Counted from the first letter of the stretch, positions 1 to 5,755 are shown. The stretch: 5,755 nt of DNA from an uncultured Pseudomonadota bacterium (GCA_903883985.1 CAISDD010000324.1:1-5755), one strand, 5' to 3'. Notes: generated from the letters alone by a model not told the origin. A program made the numbers and translations.

Positions 1-909
1 GGCAGCCTGACCCACGACGCCACCAGCGACACCGGCTCCAGCAGTTCAGACAACCTGACCAGCAACACCACGCCTTATCTCAGTGGCACAGCCGAAGCCG
101 GCAGCGCGGTCGCCGTCACCCTGAACGGCCACACCTACAGCACCACCGCCAACGGCAGCGGCGACTGGTCGGTGCAGGTCAGCGACGCTCTGAGCAACGG
201 CGTCACCTACACCCCGAGCATCAGCAGCACCGACGTTGCCGGTAACAGCGCCACCGCCAATGGCACGGCCTTCACGGTGGACACCGGCACCGCCGCCCCG
301 GCCGGCAGCCTGACCCACGACGCCACCAGCGACACCGGCTCCAGCAGTTCAGACAACCTGACCAGCAACACCACGCCTTATCTCAGCGGCACGGCCGAAG
401 CGGGTGCCAGCGTCGCCGTCACCCTGAACGGCCACACCTACAGCACCACCGCCAACGGCAGCGGCGCCTGGTCGGTACGGGTCAGCGACGATCTTAGCAA
501 CGGCAGCTACACCCCGAGCATCACCAGCACAGACGTTGCCGGCAACAGCGCCACCGCCAACGGCACGGCCTTCACGGTGGAATATTCCTCCCCGCACCCA
601 CCCATTGGCCACCTGATGCACGATTTCGCCAACGACACCGGATCGAGTCAGACTGACAACATCACCAGCAACGCCACGCCGGGCCTCTTCGGCACGGCGG
701 AGGCCAACAGCGCGGTCGCGGTCACCCTAGACGGCCACACCTATACCACCACCGCCGACGGCAGCGGCGCCTGGTCGGTCATCGTCAGCAACGCCCTGGC
801 GGACGGCTGGTACAGGCCGAGCATCACCAGCACCGATGCGGCCGGCAACAGCACCACCGCCAACGGCGAAACCTTCATGGTGGACCACACGGACCCGGTG
901 GCCCCGACG
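1..909 (+). repeat. Three tandem 303-bp units encoding Ig domains
   Basis: Units begin at 1, 304 and 607 with a constant 303-bp (101-codon) period. Units 1 and 2 are nearly identical at DNA level over their first ~170 bases, with differences clustered around the AEAGSAV/AEAGASV segment and the D/A before WSV. Unit 3 is clearly diverged (GHLMHD versus GSLTHD) but keeps the same period. The near identity of units 1 and 2 suggests recent duplication or gene conversion. The array probably continues upstream of the window, because unit 1 begins exactly at the first base. Confidence 0.93.
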
Positions 910-1950
910 GTGGACGCCCAGGTCACCAACACCCCCACCCCCACACTCACCGGCAGCGCCATCCTGAACCCGGGCGATCCCTACCCGGGCGAGCACCTGA
1001 CGGTGACCGTGGACGGAGTCACTTACACACTGGGTGACGGCCACCTGATCATCAGCGGCACCACCTGGATATTGAAAATTCCCAGAGTCCTCGCTGATGG
1101 CACCTATTCGGTTATCGCCCGGTTGACTGACGTTGCCGGCAACATCAGCGAGGACGTGACCCAGGCAGAACTGGTGGTGCGCACAGCGGTTCCCGCCCAG
1201 ACCAACCCAGCGCCGGACGCAGCGGTTCCCGCCCAGACCAACCCAGCGCCGGACGCAGCGGTTCCCGCCCAGACCAACCCAGCGCCGGACGCAGCGGTTC
1301 CCGTCCAGACCAGCCCAGCCCAGGCTACCCAGGATGCGCCCCCGAAGCAGGTTGAGACCACACACACGGTCGACCTGGGCGGCGTGCAGAAACCCGCCGC
1401 GCATCAGGACATAATTCCGCCAACAAGCCAGACTGAGGTGCGCACCACCAATGGCTTCCACGTGCTGGTGGAGGATATCGGCACCCCGAGCGCCTCGCCG
1501 GTACTGCGCCTGGCAAACGATATCCCGGACCAGCAACCCTCCCGCGATACCAACGTGATCCGGTTCGTGGTGCCTATGGACACCTTCGTCCACACAGACC
1601 CCACGGCCACGGTGAGCCTGTCTGCGGTGATGGTGAACGGCACTTCCCTGCCCGGATGGCTGCACTTCAACCCCAGCAAGGGTGAGTTCACTGGCAAACC
1701 GCCAAAGGACCTGCGCGGCGAACTGCAAATCAAGATCACTGCCCGCGACGAGTCAGGGCGCCAGGCGGAGACCATCGTGCGTATACGGGTCGGCGAGAAA
1801 GTGGATAAGTTGTCGTTTCTTGGCCGGCCGGGCCTGTCTGCCCAACTGAAAGCCCAGGGCAGCTTCGCCTGGAAGGCCGAGCGGGACCGCCTGATCCATC
1901 ATGCGCGGGCCGCCGAACACGTGGCAGCACGCTCGGCCAAGGCCACCTGA
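1..1950 (+). CDS. Large Ig-repeat exoprotein/adhesin (3' part, start outside window)
   Basis: The frame is open from the first base, so the gene starts upstream; 649 residues are visible. In order: Ig-like domains at visible residues 1-101, 102-202 and 203-303, each with a DTGSS..DN..(T/S)N..P opening, a GTAEA motif, a G.G.WSV strand and a closing STD.AGNS.TANG segment; a diverged fourth domain (about 304-394, TPTLTGSA...TDVAGNIS); a Pro/Ala/Gln/Thr linker (about 395-500) with a 12-residue repeat; a putative-Ig/cadherin-like domain (about 500-597, with LPGWLHFNPSKGEFTGKPP); and a tail with FLGRPGLSAQLKAQGSFAW. The repeats match the Bap-type bacterial Ig families of giant biofilm and surface proteins, where acidic residues at domain junctions often bind calcium. 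No LPXTG, RTX nonapeptide or membrane anchor is seen. Secretion through the adaptor and peptidase genes that follow is inferred from the operon layout. It ends with TGA followed directly by an in-frame TAG. The family assignment is firm; the adhesion role is inferred. Confidence 0.9.
   Translation, partial: GSLTHDATSDTGSSSSDNLTSNTTPYLSGTAEAGSAVAVTLNGHTYSTTANGSGDWSVQVSDALSNGVTYTPSISSTDVAGNSATANGTAFTVDTGTAAPAGSLTHDATSDTGSSSSDNLTSNTTPYLSGTAEAGASVAVTLNGHTYSTTANGSGAWSVRVSDDLSNGSYTPSITSTDVAGNSATANGTAFTVEYSSPHPPIGHLMHDFANDTGSSQTDNITSNATPGLFGTAEANSAVAVTLDGHTYTTTADGSGAWSVIVSNALADGWYRPSITSTDAAGNSTTANGETFMVDHTDPVAPTVDAQVTNTPTPTLTGSAILNPGDPYPGEHLTVTVDGVTYTLGDGHLIISGTTWILKIPRVLADGTYSVIARLTDVAGNISEDVTQAELVVRTAVPAQTNPAPDAAVPAQTNPAPDAAVPAQTNPAPDAAVPVQTSPAQATQDAPPKQVETTHTVDLGGVQKPAAHQDIIPPTSQTEVRTTNGFHVLVEDIGTPSASPVLRLANDIPDQQPSRDTNVIRFVVPMDTFVHTDPTATVSLSAVMVNGTSLPGWLHFNPSKGEFTGKPPKDLRGELQIKITARDESGRQAETIVRIRVGEKVDKLSFLGRPGLSAQLKAQGSFAWKAERDRLIHHARAAEHVAARSAKAT
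1186..1317 (+). repeat. 36-bp tandem repeat, three perfect copies plus a degenerate partial copy
   Basis: Copies at 1186-1221, 1222-1257 and 1258-1293 are identical base for base. A fourth, partial copy from 1294 has several substitutions (GTC for GCC, AGC for AAC). Each copy encodes AVPAQTNPAPDA, so copy-number changes keep the reading frame. It lies in the linker between the last Ig domain and the C-terminal putative-Ig domain and probably forms an extended Pro/Ala-rich spacer. Identical DNA copies are typical of slippage-prone minisatellites. Confidence 0.96.
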
Positions 1951-1956
1951 TAGGAC

Positions 1957-3327
1957 ATGGACAATCCTGTCTCGCCATTGCCTGATATCCAGGCACTCGC
2001 CACCTTGGTGCATCTGGCGCGGCGGGCGCGGGAGTCGAGTGACGCTACGGAACTGGACTTCATCGTGGTCAACGAGAGCCACGCCCTTGCTCCCTATCGC
2101 CAGTCCGCCCTGTGGCTGCGGGATATCGGCGTGACGGCACTGTCCGGCGTAGTGGCGCCCGAGGGCAACGCCCCCTATGTGCAATGGCTGCGAGACGTGT
2201 TTCGGCACCTGGATAAAGAACCCGTCGACGCCCCCCGTGTGCTGGACCGGGCAGCGTTGCCGGCGACCCTGGCGGCTGACTGGGACGCCTGGCTGCCGCC
2301 CCAGGGACTCTGGTTGACTCTGCCTGCCGCCGGTCGCTTCCCGGGCGGGGCCCTGCTGCTGGCCCGGGACCAGCCCTGGAGCAAGGGCGAGGCGTACCTG
2401 CTGGAGGAATGGGCCGCGACCTGGTCTCAGGCTCGTGCATTGAAGGCAGCGGATTCCGGCTGGCTGCGGTTCTGGCAGCGCTTCGCCGGCCAGACTTCCG
2501 GCAGTCGGGCGCTGCGCTTGCCAGGGTGGCGTAGTTTGGCACTGACGGCACTGATCGCAGCCGGCTTCATCCCAGTGCACCTGACGGTATTGGCCCCCGC
2601 TGAACTGGTTCCCCTCAACCCGGCGGTGATCCGCGCCCCCCTGGATGGCGTGGTGGACCAGATCCTGGTCATCCCCAACCAGAAGGTGCAGGTTGGCGAC
2701 GACCTGTTCGAGTTCGACCGTGCCAATATCCAGAACCGCCTGCAGATCGCCCTGCGCGCCCTGGGCACTACTCAGGCCGAATACCGCCAGAAGTCGCAGC
2801 AGGCCTTGTTCGACCCCATCAGCAAGTCTCAACTGGCCGTGCTGCAGGGGCATCTCGCGGAAAAGAACACCGAGGTGGCCTACCTACGCAAGCTCGACCG
2901 GCGCGGCGTGGTGATCGCACCTCGGGCCGGCGTGGCCCTGTTCGACGATCCCACGGAATGGATCGGTCGGCCGGTGGTGACCGGCGAGCGGGTGATGATG
3001 GTGGCGGACGAGCATGCCGTGGAAGTGGAGGCCTGGCTGTCCCCGGCGGATGCTATTCCCCTAGATACGGGCGCGGCCGTCACCCTCTATCTCAACGCCG
3101 ATCCACTCCACCCGGTGCGGGCGCTGCTGCGCTATGTCGGCCACGAAGCCATGGAGCGGCCGGACGGGAAATACGCCTACCGGGTGCGGGCCACCCTGGA
3201 GGATGCCGAACTAAGCCCCCGGGTCGGCCTCAAGGGCACAGCCAAGCTAAACGGAGGCCAGGTCAGCCTGGCCTACTGGGCCTTGCGCCGCCCCCTGGCG
3301 GGGCTACGCACCTGGCTGGGGGTATAA
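1957..3327 (+). CDS. HlyD-family periplasmic adaptor with GAF-like N-terminal domain
   Basis: This is a 456-aa membrane-fusion protein, expected to sit in the inner membrane and bridge the periplasm. Residues about 1-170 look like a GAF-type domain (LDFIVVNESHALAPYRQSAL, then SGVVAP and APYVQWL), an N-terminal extension seen in a subset of HlyD adaptors. One membrane span lies at about 191-212 (SLALTALIAAGFIPVHLTVL). The first lipoyl half follows at about 225-255 (IRAPLDGVVDQILV...VQVGDDLFEFD), then a short helical hairpin (about 256-315), the second lipoyl half (about 316-350, VVIAPRAGVALF...GRPVVTGERVMMV) and a beta-barrel region to about 435. The hairpin is short compared with classical HlyD. 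The ATG is 6 nt after the adhesin stop, in the same frame but behind tandem stops TGA-TAG; the only SD-like bases (AGGA, 1952-1955) are too close, so coupled translation is likely. Its cargo is inferred to be the upstream Ig-repeat protein. Family assignment is confident; the specific role is not. Confidence 0.9.
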   Translation: MDNPVSPLPDIQALATLVHLARRARESSDATELDFIVVNESHALAPYRQSALWLRDIGVTALSGVVAPEGNAPYVQWLRDVFRHLDKEPVDAPRVLDRAALPATLAADWDAWLPPQGLWLTLPAAGRFPGGALLLARDQPWSKGEAYLLEEWAATWSQARALKAADSGWLRFWQRFAGQTSGSRALRLPGWRSLALTALIAAGFIPVHLTVLAPAELVPLNPAVIRAPLDGVVDQILVIPNQKVQVGDDLFEFDRANIQNRLQIALRALGTTQAEYRQKSQQALFDPISKSQLAVLQGHLAEKNTEVAYLRKLDRRGVVIAPRAGVALFDDPTEWIGRPVVTGERVMMVADEHAVEVEAWLSPADAIPLDTGAAVTLYLNADPLHPVRALLRYVGHEAMERPDGKYAYRVRATLEDAELSPRVGLKGTAKLNGGQVSLAYWALRRPLAGLRTWLGV

Positions 3328-3328
3328 A

Positions 3329-3475
3329 ATGAAACGTTCCCCTGACTCGCAATCTCGTGAAGGCCCGACTGTCCAGCCGTACCGTTCGGTAGGTGAGGCG
3401 CAATGCGGCGTGAATTCCCTGCCTCACCCCCCCGAGGGGGAGGTCAGTTCTTTCGGAACGGCCGTGCGGAACTGA
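3329..3475 (+). CDS. Candidate 48-aa small ORF between adaptor and M50 peptidase
   Basis: ATG at 3329 lies 1 nt after the adaptor TAA (TAAAATG). Its TGA at 3473-3475 lies 1 nt before the peptidase ATG (TGACATG), so the ORF exactly fills the gap. A G-rich stretch (GGGGG, 3318-3322) sits 6 nt before the start and could act as a weak SD. The predicted peptide starts MKRSPDSQSREGPTV and ends SSFGTAVRN. It is hydrophilic, with balanced charge, one Cys (residue 26), many Ser/Pro/Gly, and no signal peptide or membrane segment. I do not recognise it. G/C at third codon positions (about 65% by my count) looks lower than in the flanking genes, which argues for caution. It could be a real small protein, a peptide substrate of the PqqD/RRE-like peptidase next door, a translational-coupling leader, or chance. 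Confidence 0.45.
   Translation: MKRSPDSQSREGPTVQPYRSVGEAQCGVNSLPHPPEGEVSSFGTAVRN
3422..3443 (+). other. GC-rich hairpin with one bulge upstream of the M50 gene
   Basis: CCTC (3422-3425) and CCCC (3427-3430) can pair with GGGG (3436-3439) and GAGG (3440-3443). This gives an 8-bp stem with A3426 bulged and a 5-base loop (3431-3435). The 3' arm contains GGGGGAGG, a strong anti-SD-like match, but 33 nt before the peptidase ATG. No U-tract follows, so it is not a standard intrinsic terminator. Confidence 0.5.
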
Positions 3476-3476
3476 C
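3443..3476 (+). promoter_or_regulatory. Perfect 8-bp inverted repeat abutting the M50 start codon
   Basis: GTCAGTTC (3443-3450) is the exact reverse complement of GAACTGAC (3469-3476), with an 18-base loop. The stem's 3' arm ends on the base before ATG 3477 and includes the TGA of the small ORF. No useful SD lies in the 12 bases before this ATG, as they are within the stem or loop. A ribosome finishing the small ORF would open the stem, so this could enforce coupled translation. It shares G3443 with the upstream hairpin, so the two stems compete for one base pair only. The structure is seen in the sequence; the regulatory role is inferred. Confidence 0.45.
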
Positions 3477-5576
3477 ATGCTGCCGCAACCACGCGAGGAA
3501 CTCGGTCTCTATCCCGGCCCGGCGACGGGCAATGGCGCTTCCACCTGGTCATTGCACGACCCGGTGCGCAACCTGTTCTTCCGCCTCGACTGGCTGACGT
3601 TCGAGATACTGTCTCGCTGGCACCTGGATGATCCCGACGCGATCCTGGCTGCAGTGGAGGCAGAAACACCGATCCAGCCGGAAGCGACCGACGTGCAGGC
3701 GGTGGCGGATTTCCTGGTCGGCAACGAATTGTCGCAGCGCCACGACGCCGTCGGCACCGCCTGGCTACGGGAGGCGAGTGAGCGACGGCGCACTTCGGTC
3801 GCCACCTGGCTGCTGCACCACTATCTGTTCTTCCGCATCCCTCTATGGAAGCCCGACGCCTGGCTGGAGCGAAACGCGTCCCGGATGGCGCCGTTCTACT
3901 CGGGCGTTTTCCTGGCCCTCACCCTGCTGGCCCTGGGCGTGGGCCTCATCGAGGTGTCGCGCCAGTGGGACGGATTCGTCACCTCCCTGGTGGATACCTT
4001 CTCCTGGCAGGGTCTGGCCGGCTACTTCGTCACCCTGGCCTGCGTGAAATTTCTGCACGAACTGGGCCACGCTTACACCGCCAAGCGCTACGGCTGCCGG
4101 GTGCCCATCATGGGCGTGGCGTTTTTGGTGATGTTTCCCATGGCCTACACCGATGTCAACGAAGTCTGGAAGCTAGTGGACCGGCGCCAGCGACTCGCGG
4201 TGGGCGCGGCTGGCATCCTCACCGAACTGGCCATCGCCGCCTGGGCCACACTGGCCTGGGCACTGCTGCCGGATGGCCACGTGCGCGGCGCGGCCTTCCT
4301 CCTGGCTAGCACCACCTGGATTTCCACTTTGGCGATCAACACCTCTCCGTTCATGCGCTTCGACGGCTATTTCCTGTTCATGGATTGGCTGGACATGCCC
4401 AACCTGCACCAACGCGCCACCGCGCTGGCCCGCTGGAAATTGCGCGAAACCCTGTTCGGCCTGGGCCAGCCGGTGCCGGAACATCTGGCCCCGCGCCGAT
4501 GCCGCCTGGTGCTGGCGTTTGCCTACGTTACCTGGGTGTACCGCCTGGTGGTGTTCGGCGGCATCGCCACCATGGTCTATTACTGGTTCCCCAAGCCACT
4601 AGGACCGTTCCTGGCGGCCATCGAGGTGGGCTGGTTCATCGTCCTGCCCATCTGGAACGAGGTCAAGGGCTGGCGCGAGTTCCTGCCGAAGATGGTGCGT
4701 TCGCCGCGCGCCTGGCTGACCTTATTGCTCCTGGCTATGCTCCTGGGTGCCGCCTTCCTGCCCTGGGACCGGCGCGTGCGCTCGCAAGGCCTGCTGCATC
4801 CGGAACACCACTTTCCCCTGGTCTCCCCCGGCGTGGCGCGGATCAAGGCACTGAGCGCAGGCAACGGCGCTCAGGTTGCCGCCGGCCAAATCCTGATCGA
4901 ACTGGATTCGCCGGAACTGGATTCCCAGCGCCAGGAGGCCCTGTCGCGGTCCGGTAGCCTGGCATGGCAGGCGGGTGCCGCCGGCGTGGATCCTAAGCTG
5001 CTGGAACAGCAGCAGATCATCGCCGCCGGCCGCAGCAAGGTGGGAGCGGAACTGGCCGGCATCCATCAGGAGCAGGCCCGCTACAACCTGACCGCCCCCT
5101 TCGCCGGCCGTGTCTACCTGGCATCTCCCGACTTGCAGCCTGGCAACTGGGTGGGCAGGAACGAAAAGCTGGGTGTGCTGGCGGACACCCGCCGCTGGGT
5201 GGTGGAAACCTATCTGCCGGAAGCGGACCTGCAGCGCATCCATGTTGGTGACCACGGCAAGTTCTATTCCGAGACTCCTGACGTGGCGGAACTGTCGGTA
5301 CGGGTGGAACGCATCGACCGCGACGCCACCCATGTTCTGACGGAAGGTATCCTGGCAGCCACCCGGGGAGGTGAACTGCCGGTGCGGGAAATAAAACGCA
5401 CCCTGGTACCTGAAACGGCCCTGTATCGCTTGACCCTATCGATCCAGATGAGTTATTCCCCATCCAAACCACAGCTCCTGCGCGGGCAGGTGCTACTGTT
5501 CGGAGCGCCGCGGGCCTACATGGAAGAATTCACTCGTGCCGCGGCGGCGTTGTTTGTGAGGGAGGCGGGGTTGTAG
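3477..5576 (+). CDS. M50 (site-2 protease type) membrane metallopeptidase with PqqD/RRE-like N-terminus and HlyD/lipoyl C-terminus
   Basis: This 699-aa polytopic inner-membrane zinc protease has HELGH at residues 194-198 (H194 and H198 zinc ligands, E195 catalytic) and the second M50 motif NTSPFMRFDGYF at 288-299, where D296 is the expected third ligand; both are intact. Residues about 24-85 (STWSLHDPVRNLFFRLDWLT, then FEILSRW and VADFLVGNEL) resemble the PqqD/RRE fold, the peptide-binding element of some RiPP enzymes; this is by pattern only. Hydrophobic segments lie at about 139-160, 178-193, 210-225, 240-264, 273-288, 344-369, 377-391 and 411-428. After the last, residues 444-485 (LVSPGVARIKAL..GAQVAAGQIL) and 536-600 (TAPFAGRVYL) form two lipoyl/adaptor halves, so the protease carries its own periplasmic adaptor arm. 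ATG 3477 is the only ATG start after the in-frame stop at 3411-3413. It likely acts with the upstream adaptor in export or processing of the Ig-repeat protein; the substrate is unknown. Confidence 0.92.
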   Translation: MLPQPREELGLYPGPATGNGASTWSLHDPVRNLFFRLDWLTFEILSRWHLDDPDAILAAVEAETPIQPEATDVQAVADFLVGNELSQRHDAVGTAWLREASERRRTSVATWLLHHYLFFRIPLWKPDAWLERNASRMAPFYSGVFLALTLLALGVGLIEVSRQWDGFVTSLVDTFSWQGLAGYFVTLACVKFLHELGHAYTAKRYGCRVPIMGVAFLVMFPMAYTDVNEVWKLVDRRQRLAVGAAGILTELAIAAWATLAWALLPDGHVRGAAFLLASTTWISTLAINTSPFMRFDGYFLFMDWLDMPNLHQRATALARWKLRETLFGLGQPVPEHLAPRRCRLVLAFAYVTWVYRLVVFGGIATMVYYWFPKPLGPFLAAIEVGWFIVLPIWNEVKGWREFLPKMVRSPRAWLTLLLLAMLLGAAFLPWDRRVRSQGLLHPEHHFPLVSPGVARIKALSAGNGAQVAAGQILIELDSPELDSQRQEALSRSGSLAWQAGAAGVDPKLLEQQQIIAAGRSKVGAELAGIHQEQARYNLTAPFAGRVYLASPDLQPGNWVGRNEKLGVLADTRRWVVETYLPEADLQRIHVGDHGKFYSETPDVAELSVRVERIDRDATHVLTEGILAATRGGELPVREIKRTLVPETALYRLTLSIQMSYSPSKPQLLRGQVLLFGAPRAYMEEFTRAAAALFVREAGL

Positions 5577-5617
5577 CAGAACGGGTTGGCAGCAGTTGAA
5601 TAAAACATAAACAAATA
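5577..5617. other. Spacer and composition shift; probable left edge of an IS607-type element
   Basis: The peptidase stop TAG is followed by about 20 bases of GC-rich sequence (to about 5597), then an abrupt AT-rich tract (TGAATAAAACATAAACAAAT). No stem-loop with a T-run is seen, so no terminator for the operon is visible. The shift is the best guess for the element boundary. IS607-family elements lack terminal inverted repeats and target duplications, so the exact end cannot be read from one copy. Confidence 0.45.
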
Positions 5618-5646
5618 TTGACAAACGATAACTATTGGCGTAGTAT
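5618..5646 (+). promoter_or_regulatory. sigma70-type promoter of the IS607 tnpA gene
   Basis: A perfect -35 TTGACA (5618-5623), an ideal 17-bp spacer and a -10 TAGTAT (5641-5646, 4 of 6 consensus), preceded by an A/T-rich tract (about 5597-5617) that could serve as an UP element. Transcription would start near 5653-5654, on or next to the tnpA ATG, which predicts a leaderless message. Confidence 0.75.
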
Positions 5647-5653
5647 GAGTCGT

Positions 5654-5755
5654 ATGAAACTAAGTGCGTGGGCTAAAACTCAAGGAATTTGTTATACGAC
5701 TGCATGGCGTATGTTCAGGGACGGGCGTCTGCCTGTTCCTTCTGAGCAATTAGCC
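5654..5755 (+). CDS. tnpA: IS607-family serine recombinase TnpA, N-terminal fragment
   Basis: 34 residues are visible before the window ends. They begin MKLSAWAKTQGICYTTAWRM and continue FRDGRLPVPSEQLA, the MerR-like helix-turn-helix typical of the start of IS607-type transposases, which normally read MKLS.WAK..GI.Y.TAWR.F..G.LPVPAEQ. The catalytic serine-recombinase domain would follow downstream. An in-frame ATG at 5645 exists but overlaps the -10 box, so 5654 is preferred: it matches the family's usual MKLS start and the predicted transcription start, with no SD required or present. Whether the gene is intact cannot be judged from this fragment. Confidence 0.8.
   Translation, partial: MKLSAWAKTQGICYTTAWRMFRDGRLPVPSEQLA

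Larger units (their letters stand above)
5598..5755 (+). mobile_element. IS607-family insertion sequence, left part only (boundary approximate)
   Basis: Identified from the N-terminus of its serine recombinase (MKLSAWAKTQG...TAWRMFRDG.LPVP), the change to AT-rich composition and a promoter close to the presumed left end. Members of this family usually carry tnpA followed by tnpB, the RNA-guided nuclease related to Cas12; whether tnpB is present here lies beyond the window. The start coordinate is set at the composition shift and may be off by tens of bases. Confidence 0.7.

Noticed and set aside
1186..1317. Direct repeats as a CRISPR array
   Set aside because: Copies are contiguous with no spacers and in frame with the surrounding protein; it is a coding minisatellite.
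727..1728. Long minus-strand ORF (333 codons) opposite the exoprotein gene
   Set aside because: It lies wholly antisense to a convincingly coding repetitive gene. Its repeated RWVGLGGNRCV stretch is just the complement of the 36-bp repeat, and high GC suppresses stops. No family resemblance.
1753..2853. Minus-strand ORF of 366 codons across the adhesin end and the adaptor gene
   Set aside because: It spans two well-supported + strand genes and their junction; the product is Gln/Arg/Gly-rich with no recognisable domain. Shadow ORF in GC-rich DNA.
3422..3455. GC-rich stem as an intrinsic terminator between adaptor and peptidase
   Set aside because: No T-run follows (GTCAGTTCTTTCGG is too mixed), and the tight gene spacing argues for cotranscription.
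3403..3597. 64-codon + strand ORF with a good SD-like AGGTGAGG at 3391-3398
   Set aside because: It overlaps the M50 coding start by about 120 bases in another frame, its product is low-complexity Arg/Cys/Ser-rich, and the 3329-3475 ORF fits the gap better. Initiation here cannot be fully excluded.
5645..5755. Upstream ATG at 5645 as the tnpA start
   Set aside because: It overlaps the -10 box TAGTAT and would precede the predicted transcription start; family members start at MKLS.

Overview
The window is GC-rich (except its last ~160 bases) and reads like a chromosomal segment of a Gram-negative bacterium, most plausibly a beta- or gammaproteobacterium. The basis is a Bap-like Ig-repeat surface protein followed by membrane-fusion (HlyD-type) export components, which need a periplasm. 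I cannot name the genus from the sequence.

Layout, all genes on the + strand. (1) Bases 1-1950 are the 3' part of a large repetitive exoprotein or adhesin gene that begins outside the window: three near-identical 101-residue bacterial Ig domains, a diverged fourth, a linker with a perfect 36-bp tandem repeat, a putative-Ig/cadherin-like (He_PIG type) domain and a short conserved-looking C-terminal tail. (2) Bases 1957-3327 encode a 456-aa HlyD-type adaptor with a GAF-like N-terminal domain and one membrane span. (3) Bases 3329-3475 hold a 48-codon ORF that exactly fills the gap to the next gene, with 1 nt between stop and start at each end. It is unrecognised and possibly a real small protein or a coupling leader. 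(4) Bases 3477-5576 encode a 699-aa polytopic M50 (site-2-protease type) metallopeptidase with an N-terminal PqqD/RRE-like domain and a C-terminal lipoyl/HlyD-like domain. (5) After a short spacer the composition turns AT-rich, and a strong sigma70-like promoter drives the start of an IS607-family serine recombinase (tnpA), cut off by the window edge.

Genes 1-4 look like one operon: gaps are 6, 1 and 1 nt, and recognisable Shine-Dalgarno sequences are weak or absent, which suggests translational coupling. The inferred job is export, processing or surface assembly of the giant Ig-repeat protein by an adaptor plus a membrane metallopeptidase that carries its own adaptor half. No ABC ATPase or outer-membrane TolC gene is visible; they could lie outside the window. 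The IS607-type element sits immediately downstream and may mark the end of the operon or an insertion into it.

The most unusual part is the 3329-3476 interval. The small ORF overlaps two hairpins, and the second ends on the base just before the M50 start codon.
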